From Paenibacillus_F chitinolyticus_A (GTDB taxonomy: Bacteria; Bacillota; Bacilli; Paenibacillales; NBRC-103111), in the NCBI RefSeq assembly GCF_045038035.1, contig NZ_CP173427.1:1984001-2048000 (forward strand): a DNA stretch of 64,000 nucleotides, given 5' to 3'. This document shows positions 49,371 to 57,124 of the stretch, one piece after another (the first letter of the stretch is position 1; each line of letters begins with the position of its first letter). The notes beneath the pieces are model-generated. The model was not told where the DNA came from. It ran no database searches and saw nothing but the letters and a program-made list of their open reading frames with translations. The position numbers and the translations under genes are program-made.

Positions 49371-51508
49371 TTGGAACGAAGCTGGGTGGCCGCTATGAAA
49401 TTCTGGAACGCATTGGCGGAGGAGGAATGGCTCTTGTTTACAAAGGGCTCGATATCCTGCTCCACCGCAAGGTGGCCGTCAAAATGCTCCGCCAGCAGTA
49501 CGTGAACGACGAAGAGTTTATCCGCCGTTTCCGCCGGGAAGCCCAGGCGGCGGCTTCGCTCTCCCATCCTAACGTGGTCAGCATTTACGACGTGGGTCAG
49601 GAAGGCGAACTCCATTACATCGTGATGGAATACATCGAGGGGAAGACGCTGAACGAAATTATCAAAGAGCGGGCCCCGCTGCCTGTCGAGGAAGCCGTTC
49701 ATTATGCGGTCCAAATCTGCGATGCTCTGGAGCATGCGCATCATAACGGAATTATTCATCGGGACATTAAACCTCATAATATTCTGATCGGAAAAAACGG
49801 CCGCGTCAAAGTGACGGATTTCGGAATCGCCCGCGCGGCTACTTCTTCTACGATCACGCAGACGGGTTCCGTCGTAGGCTCGGTTCACTATTTCTCGCCT
49901 GAGCATGCGAAAGGAACCAATACGGGTGAAAAATCGGATCTGTATTCGCTTGGGATCGTGATGTATCAAATGCTGACGGGGGAGCTTCCGTTTCACGGCG
50001 AGAGCCCGATCAGTGTGGCTTTGAAACATCTGCAGGAAGACGCCGAGGATCCGAGGCGGATTAATCCGATGATTCCGCAAAGTCTGGAGAATATCATTCT
50101 CAAAGCGGTGCGCAAAAAGCCCGATGAGCGGTACCAGTCCGCCCGCGCCATGATGGAGGATCTGGAAACCTGTCTGCAGCCCGAACGCCGCAACGAACCT
50201 AAAATAAGTTTTCATCACGACGATCATGACGATGACGAGAACACGCTCGTTCTCCCCGCCATCCGTCCTAATCAGCAGGTGCAAATATTCGATGACGAGG
50301 ATGATGCGGAGGAATCGCCGGTCAAGGGCAAAACGGAGCCTGCCGCATCCAAACCGTCCCCGCCGCCGAAGAAAAAGAAAAAGACAGGCCTGTGGGTCAC
50401 GATCCTCGTCCTGATCGCTCTGCTGCTGGCCGGCGCTATTTATTACGTGCAGGGGAAAGTAGTCGTTGCCGAGGTTCCGGTTCCTAACGTCAAAACGGAT
50501 ACCCTGCAGAAGGCCCAGGAAAAGCTGACCGCCGCCAAGCTCGGTTACGAAGTGGAGGAGGTCGCCGACCCGCAGCCTGCGGGAATCGTTATCGACCAGA
50601 ATCCGCAGGCGGGGATGAAAGCCAAAGAGCAGACGAAAGTCAAACTCAAGGTCAGCAAAGGGCCTGAATTAAAGAAAATGATTTCGGTGGTCAATCACAA
50701 CGTGGACGACGCCAAGGCTCAGCTGATCCAGGGGCTCGGTCTCAAGGAGGATCAGATCTCGATTACGTACCGGTACTCCGAAGACCAGGAAGCGAATACG
50801 GTTCTGGAGCAGACCCCGCGCGAAGGCGAGGACCTGAATCCGGCCGCGGCCGCAGTCAAGCTGATCGCGAGCAAAGGCAAAGAAACGATCAAGATGCCGG
50901 CACTTGTCGGCCTGTCGAAGGAAGAGGCCATCAGCCGGATTAGCGTCAGCAAGTTAAAGGTGGGAGCCGTCACCGAAGAGCCCAGCTATAAAGTCGCTAA
51001 AGGCAAAGTCATCAAGCAGTTCCCTTACGAGCCGGATAACGAGGTTCCCGTCGGCCAGGCCATCGGCTTGATCGTAAGCTCCGGCATGCCGCAGGAAGCG
51101 GGGCAGATGGTTGTCAACGTGCCGCTGGTTCCTTCGTCGGAAGGAAAGAAATCCACGTTCAAGGTGCTTGTGAGCGACGCCCAGGGCGACAACCGCGAAT
51201 ACCGGACCGAGACCATTTCCTCGCCGTCGGCAGTCGATGTTAAAGTGATCGTGGCGCCGGACAAAAACGCCGTCATCACCGTCAAGGAAGACGACAAGGT
51301 CGTCAATGTGACGACGAGGACTTACCAGGATTTCTTGAACCAGCAGGCCGGCAGTCCCTCGCCTACACCGACTCCTCAGCAGACCGGAGGGCAGACTTCG
51401 ATGCAGCAGTACGGAGGCTCCAAACTTGTTTCCGGCGGCGGAGAAGAGAAGGGCAAAGGCAAGGAGAAGGACAAAGATAAAAACAAAGATAAAGATAAAG
51501 ATGACTAG
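49367..51508 (+). CDS. prkC: PASTA-domain Ser/Thr protein kinase PrkC
   Basis: Membrane-bound eukaryotic-type kinase of 713 residues that senses muropeptides and cell-wall state. The kinase domain (1-about 270) has GGGGMALVYKG, VAVKML, HRDIKPHNIL and DFG. A Lys-rich juxtamembrane segment and one transmembrane helix (about 342-362) lead to three PASTA repeats (about 370-430, 432-500, 500-568). A further C-terminal region follows (about 569-690) and ends in a 19-residue Lys/Asp/Gly/Glu tail encoded by near-repeats of AAAGATAAA. The ATG overlaps the prpC stop. The tail is unusual and is reported as a finding. Confidence 0.95.
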   Translation: MIGTKLGGRYEILERIGGGGMALVYKGLDILLHRKVAVKMLRQQYVNDEEFIRRFRREAQAAASLSHPNVVSIYDVGQEGELHYIVMEYIEGKTLNEIIKERAPLPVEEAVHYAVQICDALEHAHHNGIIHRDIKPHNILIGKNGRVKVTDFGIARAATSSTITQTGSVVGSVHYFSPEHAKGTNTGEKSDLYSLGIVMYQMLTGELPFHGESPISVALKHLQEDAEDPRRINPMIPQSLENIILKAVRKKPDERYQSARAMMEDLETCLQPERRNEPKISFHHDDHDDDENTLVLPAIRPNQQVQIFDDEDDAEESPVKGKTEPAASKPSPPPKKKKKTGLWVTILVLIALLLAGAIYYVQGKVVVAEVPVPNVKTDTLQKAQEKLTAAKLGYEVEEVADPQPAGIVIDQNPQAGMKAKEQTKVKLKVSKGPELKKMISVVNHNVDDAKAQLIQGLGLKEDQISITYRYSEDQEANTVLEQTPREGEDLNPAAAAVKLIASKGKETIKMPALVGLSKEEAISRISVSKLKVGAVTEEPSYKVAKGKVIKQFPYEPDNEVPVGQAIGLIVSSGMPQEAGQMVVNVPLVPSSEGKKSTFKVLVSDAQGDNREYRTETISSPSAVDVKVIVAPDKNAVITVKEDDKVVNVTTRTYQDFLNQQAGSPSPTPTPQQTGGQTSMQQYGGSKLVSGGGEEKGKGKEKDKDKNKDKDKDD

Positions 51509-51547
51509 AACCGACATCCGAATTCAAAAAGGAGGACGAGATCCGCA

Positions 51548-52549
51548 ATGCCCCAAGGTTTGATCGTAAAAGCGCTCAGCGGGTACTACTATGTCCTACC
51601 GGAGGGAAGCCGGCTCGGCTCCGATTCTCTCGTGCAGTGCAGGGCCAGAGGCGTTTTCAAGAAAAGAGGGATTTCACCGCTGGTCGGCGACCGGATAAAA
51701 TACGAAGCGACGGAGAACGGCGAAGGAACGGTAACGGAGATCGACCCGCGGACATCCGAAATGATTCGCCCGCCCATCGCGAACGTGGACACGGCCATGC
51801 TCGTCTTCTCGGTTGTGGAGCCGGATCTGAACCTGCAGCTGCTGGATAAGTTTCTCGTCCACATCGAGAATACGGGACTGCATGCGGCTATTTGCCTGAC
51901 CAAAGCGGATCTGGTTGATCTTGCGGATGACACTTCTGAAGAGAGTGCCGCTGAAAGTGCGGAAGAGGGCGAAGCTGTCCCGATAACGGATTCGTCCGCT
52001 TCCGCCGGCCTTGTCGCCCCGCCCATGCCCGGCTGGCTTACCGACGCGGTCGAGCTGTACCGCAAGATTGGTTACCCCGTCATGCTGACGAGCTCGCGGC
52101 AGGGGGAAGGCGTCGACCAGGTTGCGGAATACCTGGACGGCAAAATCAGCGTATTCGCCGGGCAGTCCGGGGTCGGCAAGTCGTCCATGCTGAATGCGAT
52201 CGTAGCGGGTCTGGATCTTCAGACCAACGAGATCAGCCACCGGCTGGGCCGGGGGAAGCACACGACGCGGCATGTGGAATTGATACCGCTCGCCAAGAGC
52301 GGATATGTCGCGGACACGCCGGGCTTTAGTCAGCTTGACTTTGTCGAACTGGAAGCCGAAGACCTCGGGTCCTGCTTCCGCGAATTCCAGTCTTATGCCG
52401 AAACGTGCAAGTTCCGGGGCTGCCTGCATCTTCACGAACCGGGCTGCAAAGTCCGCGACGCCGTGGAGCAGGGGGAAATCGCCGCAAGCCGTTACGAGCA
52501 TTATTTGCAGTTTCTGCAGGAAATGAAAGAGAAAAAGAGGAGGTACTAA
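51548..52549 (+). CDS. rsgA: Ribosome small-subunit GTPase RsgA
   Basis: Circularly permuted GTPase of 333 residues that assists late 30S assembly. An OB fold (1-about 70) precedes the GTPase with G4 TKAD (118-121) ahead of G1 GQSGVGKS (205-212) and G3 DTPGF; the C-terminal zinc finger has Cys/His residues in CKFRGCLHLHEPGC. After G4, residues 126-160 are an acidic, Ser/Ala/Glu-rich insertion that makes it about 35 residues longer than B. subtilis CpgA. AAAAAGGAGG precedes the ATG. Confidence 0.95.
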   Translation: MPQGLIVKALSGYYYVLPEGSRLGSDSLVQCRARGVFKKRGISPLVGDRIKYEATENGEGTVTEIDPRTSEMIRPPIANVDTAMLVFSVVEPDLNLQLLDKFLVHIENTGLHAAICLTKADLVDLADDTSEESAAESAEEGEAVPITDSSASAGLVAPPMPGWLTDAVELYRKIGYPVMLTSSRQGEGVDQVAEYLDGKISVFAGQSGVGKSSMLNAIVAGLDLQTNEISHRLGRGKHTTRHVELIPLAKSGYVADTPGFSQLDFVELEAEDLGSCFREFQSYAETCKFRGCLHLHEPGCKVRDAVEQGEIAASRYEHYLQFLQEMKEKKRRY

Positions 52550-52550
52550 G

Positions 52551-53213
52551 ATGCTGCGCATAGCTCCATCCATTCTGTCCGCCGACTTCGCCAAGCTTGG
52601 CGAAGAAATTCGCGAGGTTGAGAAAGCGGGCGCCGACTGGATACATGTCGACGTCATGGACGGTCACTTCGTGCCGAACATCACGCTGGGCCCTCCTATC
52701 GTATCCGCCATCCGGCCTCATACGTCCCTGCCGCTCGATGTACACCTGATGATCGAGCAGCCCGAAAGATATATCGCAGACTTCGCCAAAGCGGGCGCAG
52801 ATTTGATCTCCGTGCATGTGGAGACGTGCCCTCACCTTCACCGCACGCTTCATCAGATCAAGGAGCACGGGGTCAAGGCCGGAGTCGTTTTGAATCCCGC
52901 CACTCCTTTGTCCGCTATCGAACATGTGCTGGAAGAGTATCTGGATCTGGTCCTCATCATGACCGTTAACCCGGGCTTCGGAGGGCAGTCGTTCATACCG
53001 GGCATGCTTAGCAAAATCCGCGGCCTTCGCGGCAAGCTCCGTGAACGTGGACTGGATCACGTGGAGATCGAAGTGGACGGCGGAATCAACGAAAAGACCG
53101 CGCTGCTGGTCGCTGAGGCAGGCGCCACCATGGCGGTTGCCGGCAATGCGGTGTTCGGCCGGCCCGACCGCGCGGAAGCGATCCGCCTGATCCGCGAATC
53201 CGCGGGCAATTAA
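52551..53213 (+). CDS. rpe: Ribulose-phosphate 3-epimerase
   Basis: Pentose-phosphate enzyme of 220 residues, a TIM barrel that interconverts ribulose-5-P and xylulose-5-P. IAPSILSADFAKLGEEI, HVDVMDGHFVPNIT, DVHLMI, MTVNPGFGGQSFIP and VDGGI contain the metal ligands and catalytic aspartates. It starts one base after the rsgA stop with AGAGGAGG before it. In B. subtilis thiN follows; here it is missing and a terminator comes next. Confidence 0.97.
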   Translation: MLRIAPSILSADFAKLGEEIREVEKAGADWIHVDVMDGHFVPNITLGPPIVSAIRPHTSLPLDVHLMIEQPERYIADFAKAGADLISVHVETCPHLHRTLHQIKEHGVKAGVVLNPATPLSAIEHVLEEYLDLVLIMTVNPGFGGQSFIPGMLSKIRGLRGKLRERGLDHVEIEVDGGINEKTALLVAEAGATMAVAGNAVFGRPDRAEAIRLIRESAGN

Positions 53214-53285
53214 AGCCCGCCGCATTTGTCCGGCGGTCGCCGCAGAACGGACGTGTCATAAATCCCCCGGCGGGGGCATACACTT

Positions 53286-53323
53286 GGTTACGAGAATTTA
53301 AGCATTCTTGTAACCTTTTTTTT
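53286..53323 (+). terminator. Terminator of the rlmN-rpe operon
   Basis: GGTTACGAGAAT (53286-53297) pairs with ATTCTTGTAACC (53304-53315), one G-T pair, then eight T. Confidence 0.9.
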
Positions 53324-53391
53324 ATGGGATAAAAGGATGCCAGGAGCCCACGCAGCAGGGGATGAAAGCCGCGTATTCGTTTTCGGGGGCA

Positions 53392-53421
53392 AGCACATTT
53401 TCGGGCATGTGCGAATATACT
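53392..53421 (+). promoter_or_regulatory. Possible sigma-E promoter of spoVM
   Basis: GCACATTT (about 53393-53400) and GAATATACT (53413-53421) resemble the -35 and -10 elements of sigma-E promoters, 12 bases apart, about 50 bases before spoVM. spoVM is a sigma-E gene in B. subtilis; the match here is loose. Confidence 0.35.
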
Positions 53422-53469
53422 GGAATCGATGAGAGCGGTTTGCCGGCAATCATGAAGGAGGGGTAGAGG

Positions 53470-53550
53470 ATGAAATTCTACACAGTCAAGCTGCCGAAAT
53501 TTTTGGGCGGTTTTGTCAAGGCCGTACTGAACACGTTCAGCAAAAATTAA
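53470..53550 (+). CDS. spoVM: Stage V sporulation protein M (26 residues)
   Basis: Tiny amphipathic-helix peptide that recognises the curved forespore membrane and anchors SpoIVA and the spore coat. Its start MKFYTVKLPKFLGGFVKA and its length of exactly 26 residues match B. subtilis SpoVM, including Pro9, which is critical for curvature sensing there. GAAGGAGG lies nine bases before the ATG. Its place between rpe and rpmB is the same as in B. subtilis. It is too short for most gene finders. It shares a bidirectional terminator with rpmB. Confidence 0.96.
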   Translation: MKFYTVKLPKFLGGFVKAVLNTFSKN

Positions 53551-53583
53551 TAGCTGCAGCCGTTGAGCCTGTTAAAAGGCACG

Positions 53584-53611
53584 AAAAAAAGCACCCGTTA
53601 CGGTGCTTTTT
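53584..53611. terminator. Bidirectional terminator between spoVM and rpmB
   Basis: AAAAAGCACC pairs with GGTGCTTTTT around the loop CGTTAC; A and T runs on both sides. Confidence 0.88.
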
Positions 53612-53632
53612 GTCTTTTCGCTAAAGCGATCG

Positions 53633-53821
53633 TTATACGCGTTCCACTTTGCCGGATTTCAGGGCACGGGTGCTGACGTAAACGCGCTTCGGTTTGCCGT
53701 CCACCAGGATGCGTACTTTTTGTACGTTAACGCCCCATGTACGCTTGTTTTTGTTGTTCGCGTGGGAAACATGGTTTCCGGACTTCGGGGATTTGCCAGT
53801 AATATAGCATTTGCGAGACAT
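53633..53821 (-). CDS. rpmB: 50S ribosomal protein L28
   Basis: Large-subunit protein of 62 residues. SRKCYITGKSPKSGNHVSHA, KRTWGVNVQKVRI and STRALKSGKVERV are typical, and it is the cysteine-poor, zinc-independent form. The frame runs further upstream, but the ATG at 53821 after AAGGAGGTG is the real start. Reverse orientation relative to the neighbours is the same as in B. subtilis. Confidence 0.97.
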   Translation of the reverse strand: MSRKCYITGKSPKSGNHVSHANNKNKRTWGVNVQKVRILVDGKPKRVYVSTRALKSGKVERV

Positions 53822-53979
53822 GAATGACACCTCCTTATAAGTATACGAAACTGCCAGCATGGCAAGCCTAAACCTAACACACAGCAAGGCAGCTTTTGTT
53901 AGCATGTGGCTCGTCGGCCTGTTTAAGTTCAGGGCATCGGTTTGCTTCGTTCTACCGCATTCAATAAACACACTTAAAT

Positions 53980-54009
53980 ATAATAGCACAGCGAAAAAGA
54001 GATAGTCAA
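53980..54009 (-). promoter_or_regulatory. Sigma-A promoter of rpmB
   Basis: Reverse strand: TTGACT (54004-54009), 18-base spacer, TATTAT (53980-53985), leaving an mRNA leader of about 150 bases. Confidence 0.7.
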
Positions 54010-54025
54010 CGAATAGGAGCCATTT

Positions 54026-54055
54026 TTGTCATTTATTTATTCCATAGGTTATAGT
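54026..54055 (+). promoter_or_regulatory. Likely sigma-A promoter of yloU-fakA
   Basis: TTGTCA (54026-54031), 18-base spacer, TATAGT (54050-54055); a TACAAT overlaps its end. It is divergent from the rpmB promoter 17 bases away. Confidence 0.65.
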
Positions 54056-54104
54056 ACAATGAGGATTAGTCCTATTGACCCTTTTTGAAGGAGTTGGTAT
54101 TTTC

Positions 54105-54464
54105 ATGCCAATCGAGGTAAGCAACGAATTAGGTAAAATTCATGTAACCGATGAAGTGATCGCCGTACTTGCGGGTTCCGCCGCATTGGATTGTTACGGT
54201 CTGGTCGGTATGGCTTCGCGCAAACAATTAAAAGATGGCATTGCAGAATTGCTCGGACGGGATAATCTGGGACGGGGTGTGGAAGTACGCCGCGAACAGG
54301 ACCGCGTAGAGATTGATCTATACATTATTGTAAGTTACGGAACCAAAATATCCGTGGTGGCGCACAACGTCCAGACCAAAGTGAAGTATGTATTAAATGA
54401 AGTAGTGGGTTTGCATGTAGATGAAGTTCACATATTCGTTCAAGGGGTTAGGGTATCCCGGTAA
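54105..54464 (+). CDS. yloU: Asp23/Gls24 family protein YloU
   Basis: Soluble protein of 119 residues of the alkaline-shock protein 23 family, in the B. subtilis yloU position. IEVSNELGKIHVTDEVIAVL, GRGVEVRREQDRVEIDLYI and DEVHIFVQGVRV fit the family. The ATG at 54105 follows GAAGGAG. It is 18 bases from fakA and likely cotranscribed with it. A paralogue lies at 13.3 kb; the exact role of either is not known. Confidence 0.9.
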   Translation: MPIEVSNELGKIHVTDEVIAVLAGSAALDCYGLVGMASRKQLKDGIAELLGRDNLGRGVEVRREQDRVEIDLYIIVSYGTKISVVAHNVQTKVKYVLNEVVGLHVDEVHIFVQGVRVSR

Positions 54465-54482
54465 TCAGGAAGGAGAATACCA

Positions 54483-56252
54483 TTGAGTAAGCGCTTTAAC
54501 ACAATAAATGGAAATGATTTTATGCAGATGGTGTTTGCTGGAGCTGACAACCTTCGCAGAAATGTGGACAGGGTGAACGGTTTGAACGTTTTCCCGGTCC
54601 CTGACGGAGATACCGGAACGAATATGAACCTGACGCTTACGTCGGGCGTAGAGGAACTGAAACGCAAGCCGTCCGCACATATCGGCAAAGCGGCGGAAGC
54701 TTTATCCAAGGGATTGCTGATGGGCGCACGGGGCAACTCCGGCGTGATTCTGTCCCAGCTTTTCCGAGGCTTCGCCAAGTATACGCATGATATGGAAGCG
54801 ATCGACGTGCAGCAGTTTGCCGCGGCTCTGCAGCAGGGCGTGGACACCGCATATAAAGCGGTCGTCAAACCCGTGGAAGGTACCGTACTGACCGTTTCCA
54901 AAGAGGCGGCGAAGCATGCCGTCGCCTCGGCAAGACGCTGTGCGGACGTTACGGAGCTCGTGGAAGAGGTGCTGAAGCAGGCCAGCGAAACCCTGTCCAA
55001 AACGCCGGACATGCTTCCTGTCCTCAAACAGGTAGGTGTAGTCGACGCGGGCGGACAGGGCCTGGTCTGCATTTACGAAGGATTCGTTAGCGCGCTGAAC
55101 GGCCAGCAGCAGGAGGATACGTCCTCCTTTATCGTTGCGGATGCGCCCCTCCTGGGACAGACCGCCAAGGACAAGGACATTGAAACGCTCCAGCTCGCCC
55201 CCGAAGCCCATCACATGGATCGTACGGGTCCCGCGCAGCTTCATATGTCTACGGATGACATCGAATTCGGCTACTGTACCGAGTTTTTGCTGAAGGTCGT
55301 TCCCGGCAAAACGAAAGGCCTCGAATTCAATGAAATTAATTTCCGCAGCCAGCTCGGAAAGCATGGGGATTCGCTGCTTGTCGTGGCGGACGATGAGCTT
55401 GTCAAAGTTCATATTCATGCGGAATATCCCGGACAAGTCATGAATCTGGCCATGGAATACGGAGATCTGACCCGGATCAAAATCGAGAACATGCGCGATC
55501 AGCATTCGCATATCCTGGAAGAAGCGGCTGAGGTTTACGAGCGTGCCGCCGAAGAGGAAGCGCAGCGTTCGGTGGTGCCCGCCGCCAAAGAACTTAAGCC
55601 GTACGGATTCGTGGCCGTGGCTCTGGGCCAGGGCATTACGGAGATTTTCACAAGCGTAGGCGTGGATGTCGTTTTGTCCGGCGGACAGACGATGAACCCG
55701 AGCACGGAAGACGTTGTGAAGGCGATAGAGCAGATCGATGCGGAAACCGTGTTTATTCTGCCCAATAACTCCAATATCATCATGGCCGCGAAGCAGGCGC
55801 AGGATCTTGTCGAAGATAAGCGGATTATCGTCATCCCGACGAAGTCGATTCCGCAGGGCTTGGCCTCCATTCTGGCATTCCAGGAAAAAGCCAGCGCCGA
55901 CGTCAACGAACAAACCATGAACGAAGCGATTCGAGGCGTCCGTTCCGGTCAGGTTACCTTTGCGGTTCGCGATACGTCCATCGACGGCATCGAAATCAAA
56001 CAAGGTCATTTTATCGGCATTGAGGACGGCAAAATCGTCGTATCCGAACCGGAGCTTGTCGAAGCGAGCCGGAAGCTTCTGGATCATATGATCCGCGAAG
56101 CCGAGATCGTGACGATTCTGACGGGCGAGGATGCCGGCGAAGAGCAGACGGAGCAGCTTACCGCTTATATCGAAGCCCAGTATCCGAACGTGGAGATCGA
56201 GCTTCATCCGGGCGGACAGCCGCTGTACGCCTATATATTTTCCGTAGAGTAA
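54483..56252 (+). CDS. fakA: Fatty acid kinase subunit FakA (YloV)
   Basis: ATP-binding subunit of fatty acid kinase, 589 residues; it phosphorylates fatty acids held by a FakB protein. The N-terminal DhaL domain has NVFPVPDGDTGTNMNLTLTS with Mg-binding Asp41 and Asp43, and MGARGNSGVILSQ. A middle linker domain and a C-terminal DegV-like domain complete the protein (EFGYCTEFLLKV, NNSNIIMAAKQA). It starts with TTG eight bases after AAGGAG. A fakB-type gene follows directly, so both subunits come from one transcript. Confidence 0.95.
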   Translation: MSKRFNTINGNDFMQMVFAGADNLRRNVDRVNGLNVFPVPDGDTGTNMNLTLTSGVEELKRKPSAHIGKAAEALSKGLLMGARGNSGVILSQLFRGFAKYTHDMEAIDVQQFAAALQQGVDTAYKAVVKPVEGTVLTVSKEAAKHAVASARRCADVTELVEEVLKQASETLSKTPDMLPVLKQVGVVDAGGQGLVCIYEGFVSALNGQQQEDTSSFIVADAPLLGQTAKDKDIETLQLAPEAHHMDRTGPAQLHMSTDDIEFGYCTEFLLKVVPGKTKGLEFNEINFRSQLGKHGDSLLVVADDELVKVHIHAEYPGQVMNLAMEYGDLTRIKIENMRDQHSHILEEAAEVYERAAEEEAQRSVVPAAKELKPYGFVAVALGQGITEIFTSVGVDVVLSGGQTMNPSTEDVVKAIEQIDAETVFILPNNSNIIMAAKQAQDLVEDKRIIVIPTKSIPQGLASILAFQEKASADVNEQTMNEAIRGVRSGQVTFAVRDTSIDGIEIKQGHFIGIEDGKIVVSEPELVEASRKLLDHMIREAEIVTILTGEDAGEEQTEQLTAYIEAQYPNVEIELHPGGQPLYAYIFSVE

Positions 56253-56268
56253 GAGAGGGGGTTTGCAT

Positions 56269-57123
56269 ATGAGCCGTGTTCGTATTGTAACGGACAGCAC
56301 GTCGGATATTCCGAAAGCTACCCGTGAAAAACTCGGTATTGAAATGGTTCCGCTCAAAATCCACCTCGACGGAGAAACTTATCTGGATGCGGTTACCCTG
56401 GATGCGGAGCAGTTTTATCACAAACTGGTCGCCGCTCACAGCATGCCGACAACCTCTCAGCCTTCGCCCGCGGAATTTCTTGCGCTCTATGAGAAACTGC
56501 TGGCCGAAGATCCCGAGGTCACCATTTTGTCCATCCATCTGTCGTCGGCCATGAGCGGAACGTACCAGTCCGCCCTGCTGGCCAAGTCGATGCTGGACGA
56601 GGAAGACCGCGTACAAGTGATTGATTCCAAGACGGCGTGTTACGGAATCGGCGCCCTTGTCGTGGCCGCCGCAGAAGCGGCCCGGGAAGGCAAGAGCATG
56701 GAAGAATGCGTGGAGATCGTGCGGAGAATCCGCGAATCGTTCGTTATCTACTTCCTCGTCGACACGCTCGAATATTTGCAAAAAGGGGGCAGAATCGGCA
56801 AAGCGTCCGCTTTGATCGGTTCCTTGCTCAACATTAAGCCGATTCTGTCCGTAGATCCCGAGGGAGAAATCGCTTCGGTGGATAAAGTACGCGGGCAGAA
56901 GAAGGCGATGGCCCGGATCATCGAAATGATGCGGCGGGACATTCCCGGCGGGGACATTCACATCAGCATGGCACACGCGAACAACAGGGAAGCGGCGGAA
57001 GAGCTGTACCGCCTTATCGAGCAGAACTTTACGATCAAGAGCATGCAGTACATCACCATCGGTCCGGTTATCGGAACCCATGCGGGACCGGGAACCGTAG
57101 CTGCATTCGTGAGTCCGGCCTGA
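56269..57123 (+). CDS. DegV family fatty-acid-binding protein (FakB-type)
   Basis: Protein of 284 residues that binds a fatty acid for phosphorylation by FakA. DegV features are RIVTDSTSDIPKATREKLG, MPTTSQPSPAEF, LSSAMSGTYQSA and YLQKGGRIGKASALIGSLLN. The conserved Ser and Thr residues that hold the carboxylate and the late arginine in GGRIG are present. The ATG at 56269 after GAGAGGGGG is preferred over the TTG at 56263. It occupies the place of sdaAB-sdaAA in B. subtilis. recG begins one base after its stop. Confidence 0.9.
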   Translation: MSRVRIVTDSTSDIPKATREKLGIEMVPLKIHLDGETYLDAVTLDAEQFYHKLVAAHSMPTTSQPSPAEFLALYEKLLAEDPEVTILSIHLSSAMSGTYQSALLAKSMLDEEDRVQVIDSKTACYGIGALVVAAAEAAREGKSMEECVEIVRRIRESFVIYFLVDTLEYLQKGGRIGKASALIGSLLNIKPILSVDPEGEIASVDKVRGQKKAMARIIEMMRRDIPGGDIHISMAHANNREAAEELYRLIEQNFTIKSMQYITIGPVIGTHAGPGTVAAFVSPA

Positions 57124-57124
57124 C

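Noticed and set aside
51460..51508. AAAGATAAA-type repeats as a possible separate repeat element
   Set aside because: They are in frame within prkC and code for the charged tail, so they are part of the gene rather than an independent repeat.
54702..56357. A 551-codon reverse frame across fakA
   Set aside because: Antisense shadow; fakA has the DhaL metal-site motif and a proper RBS.
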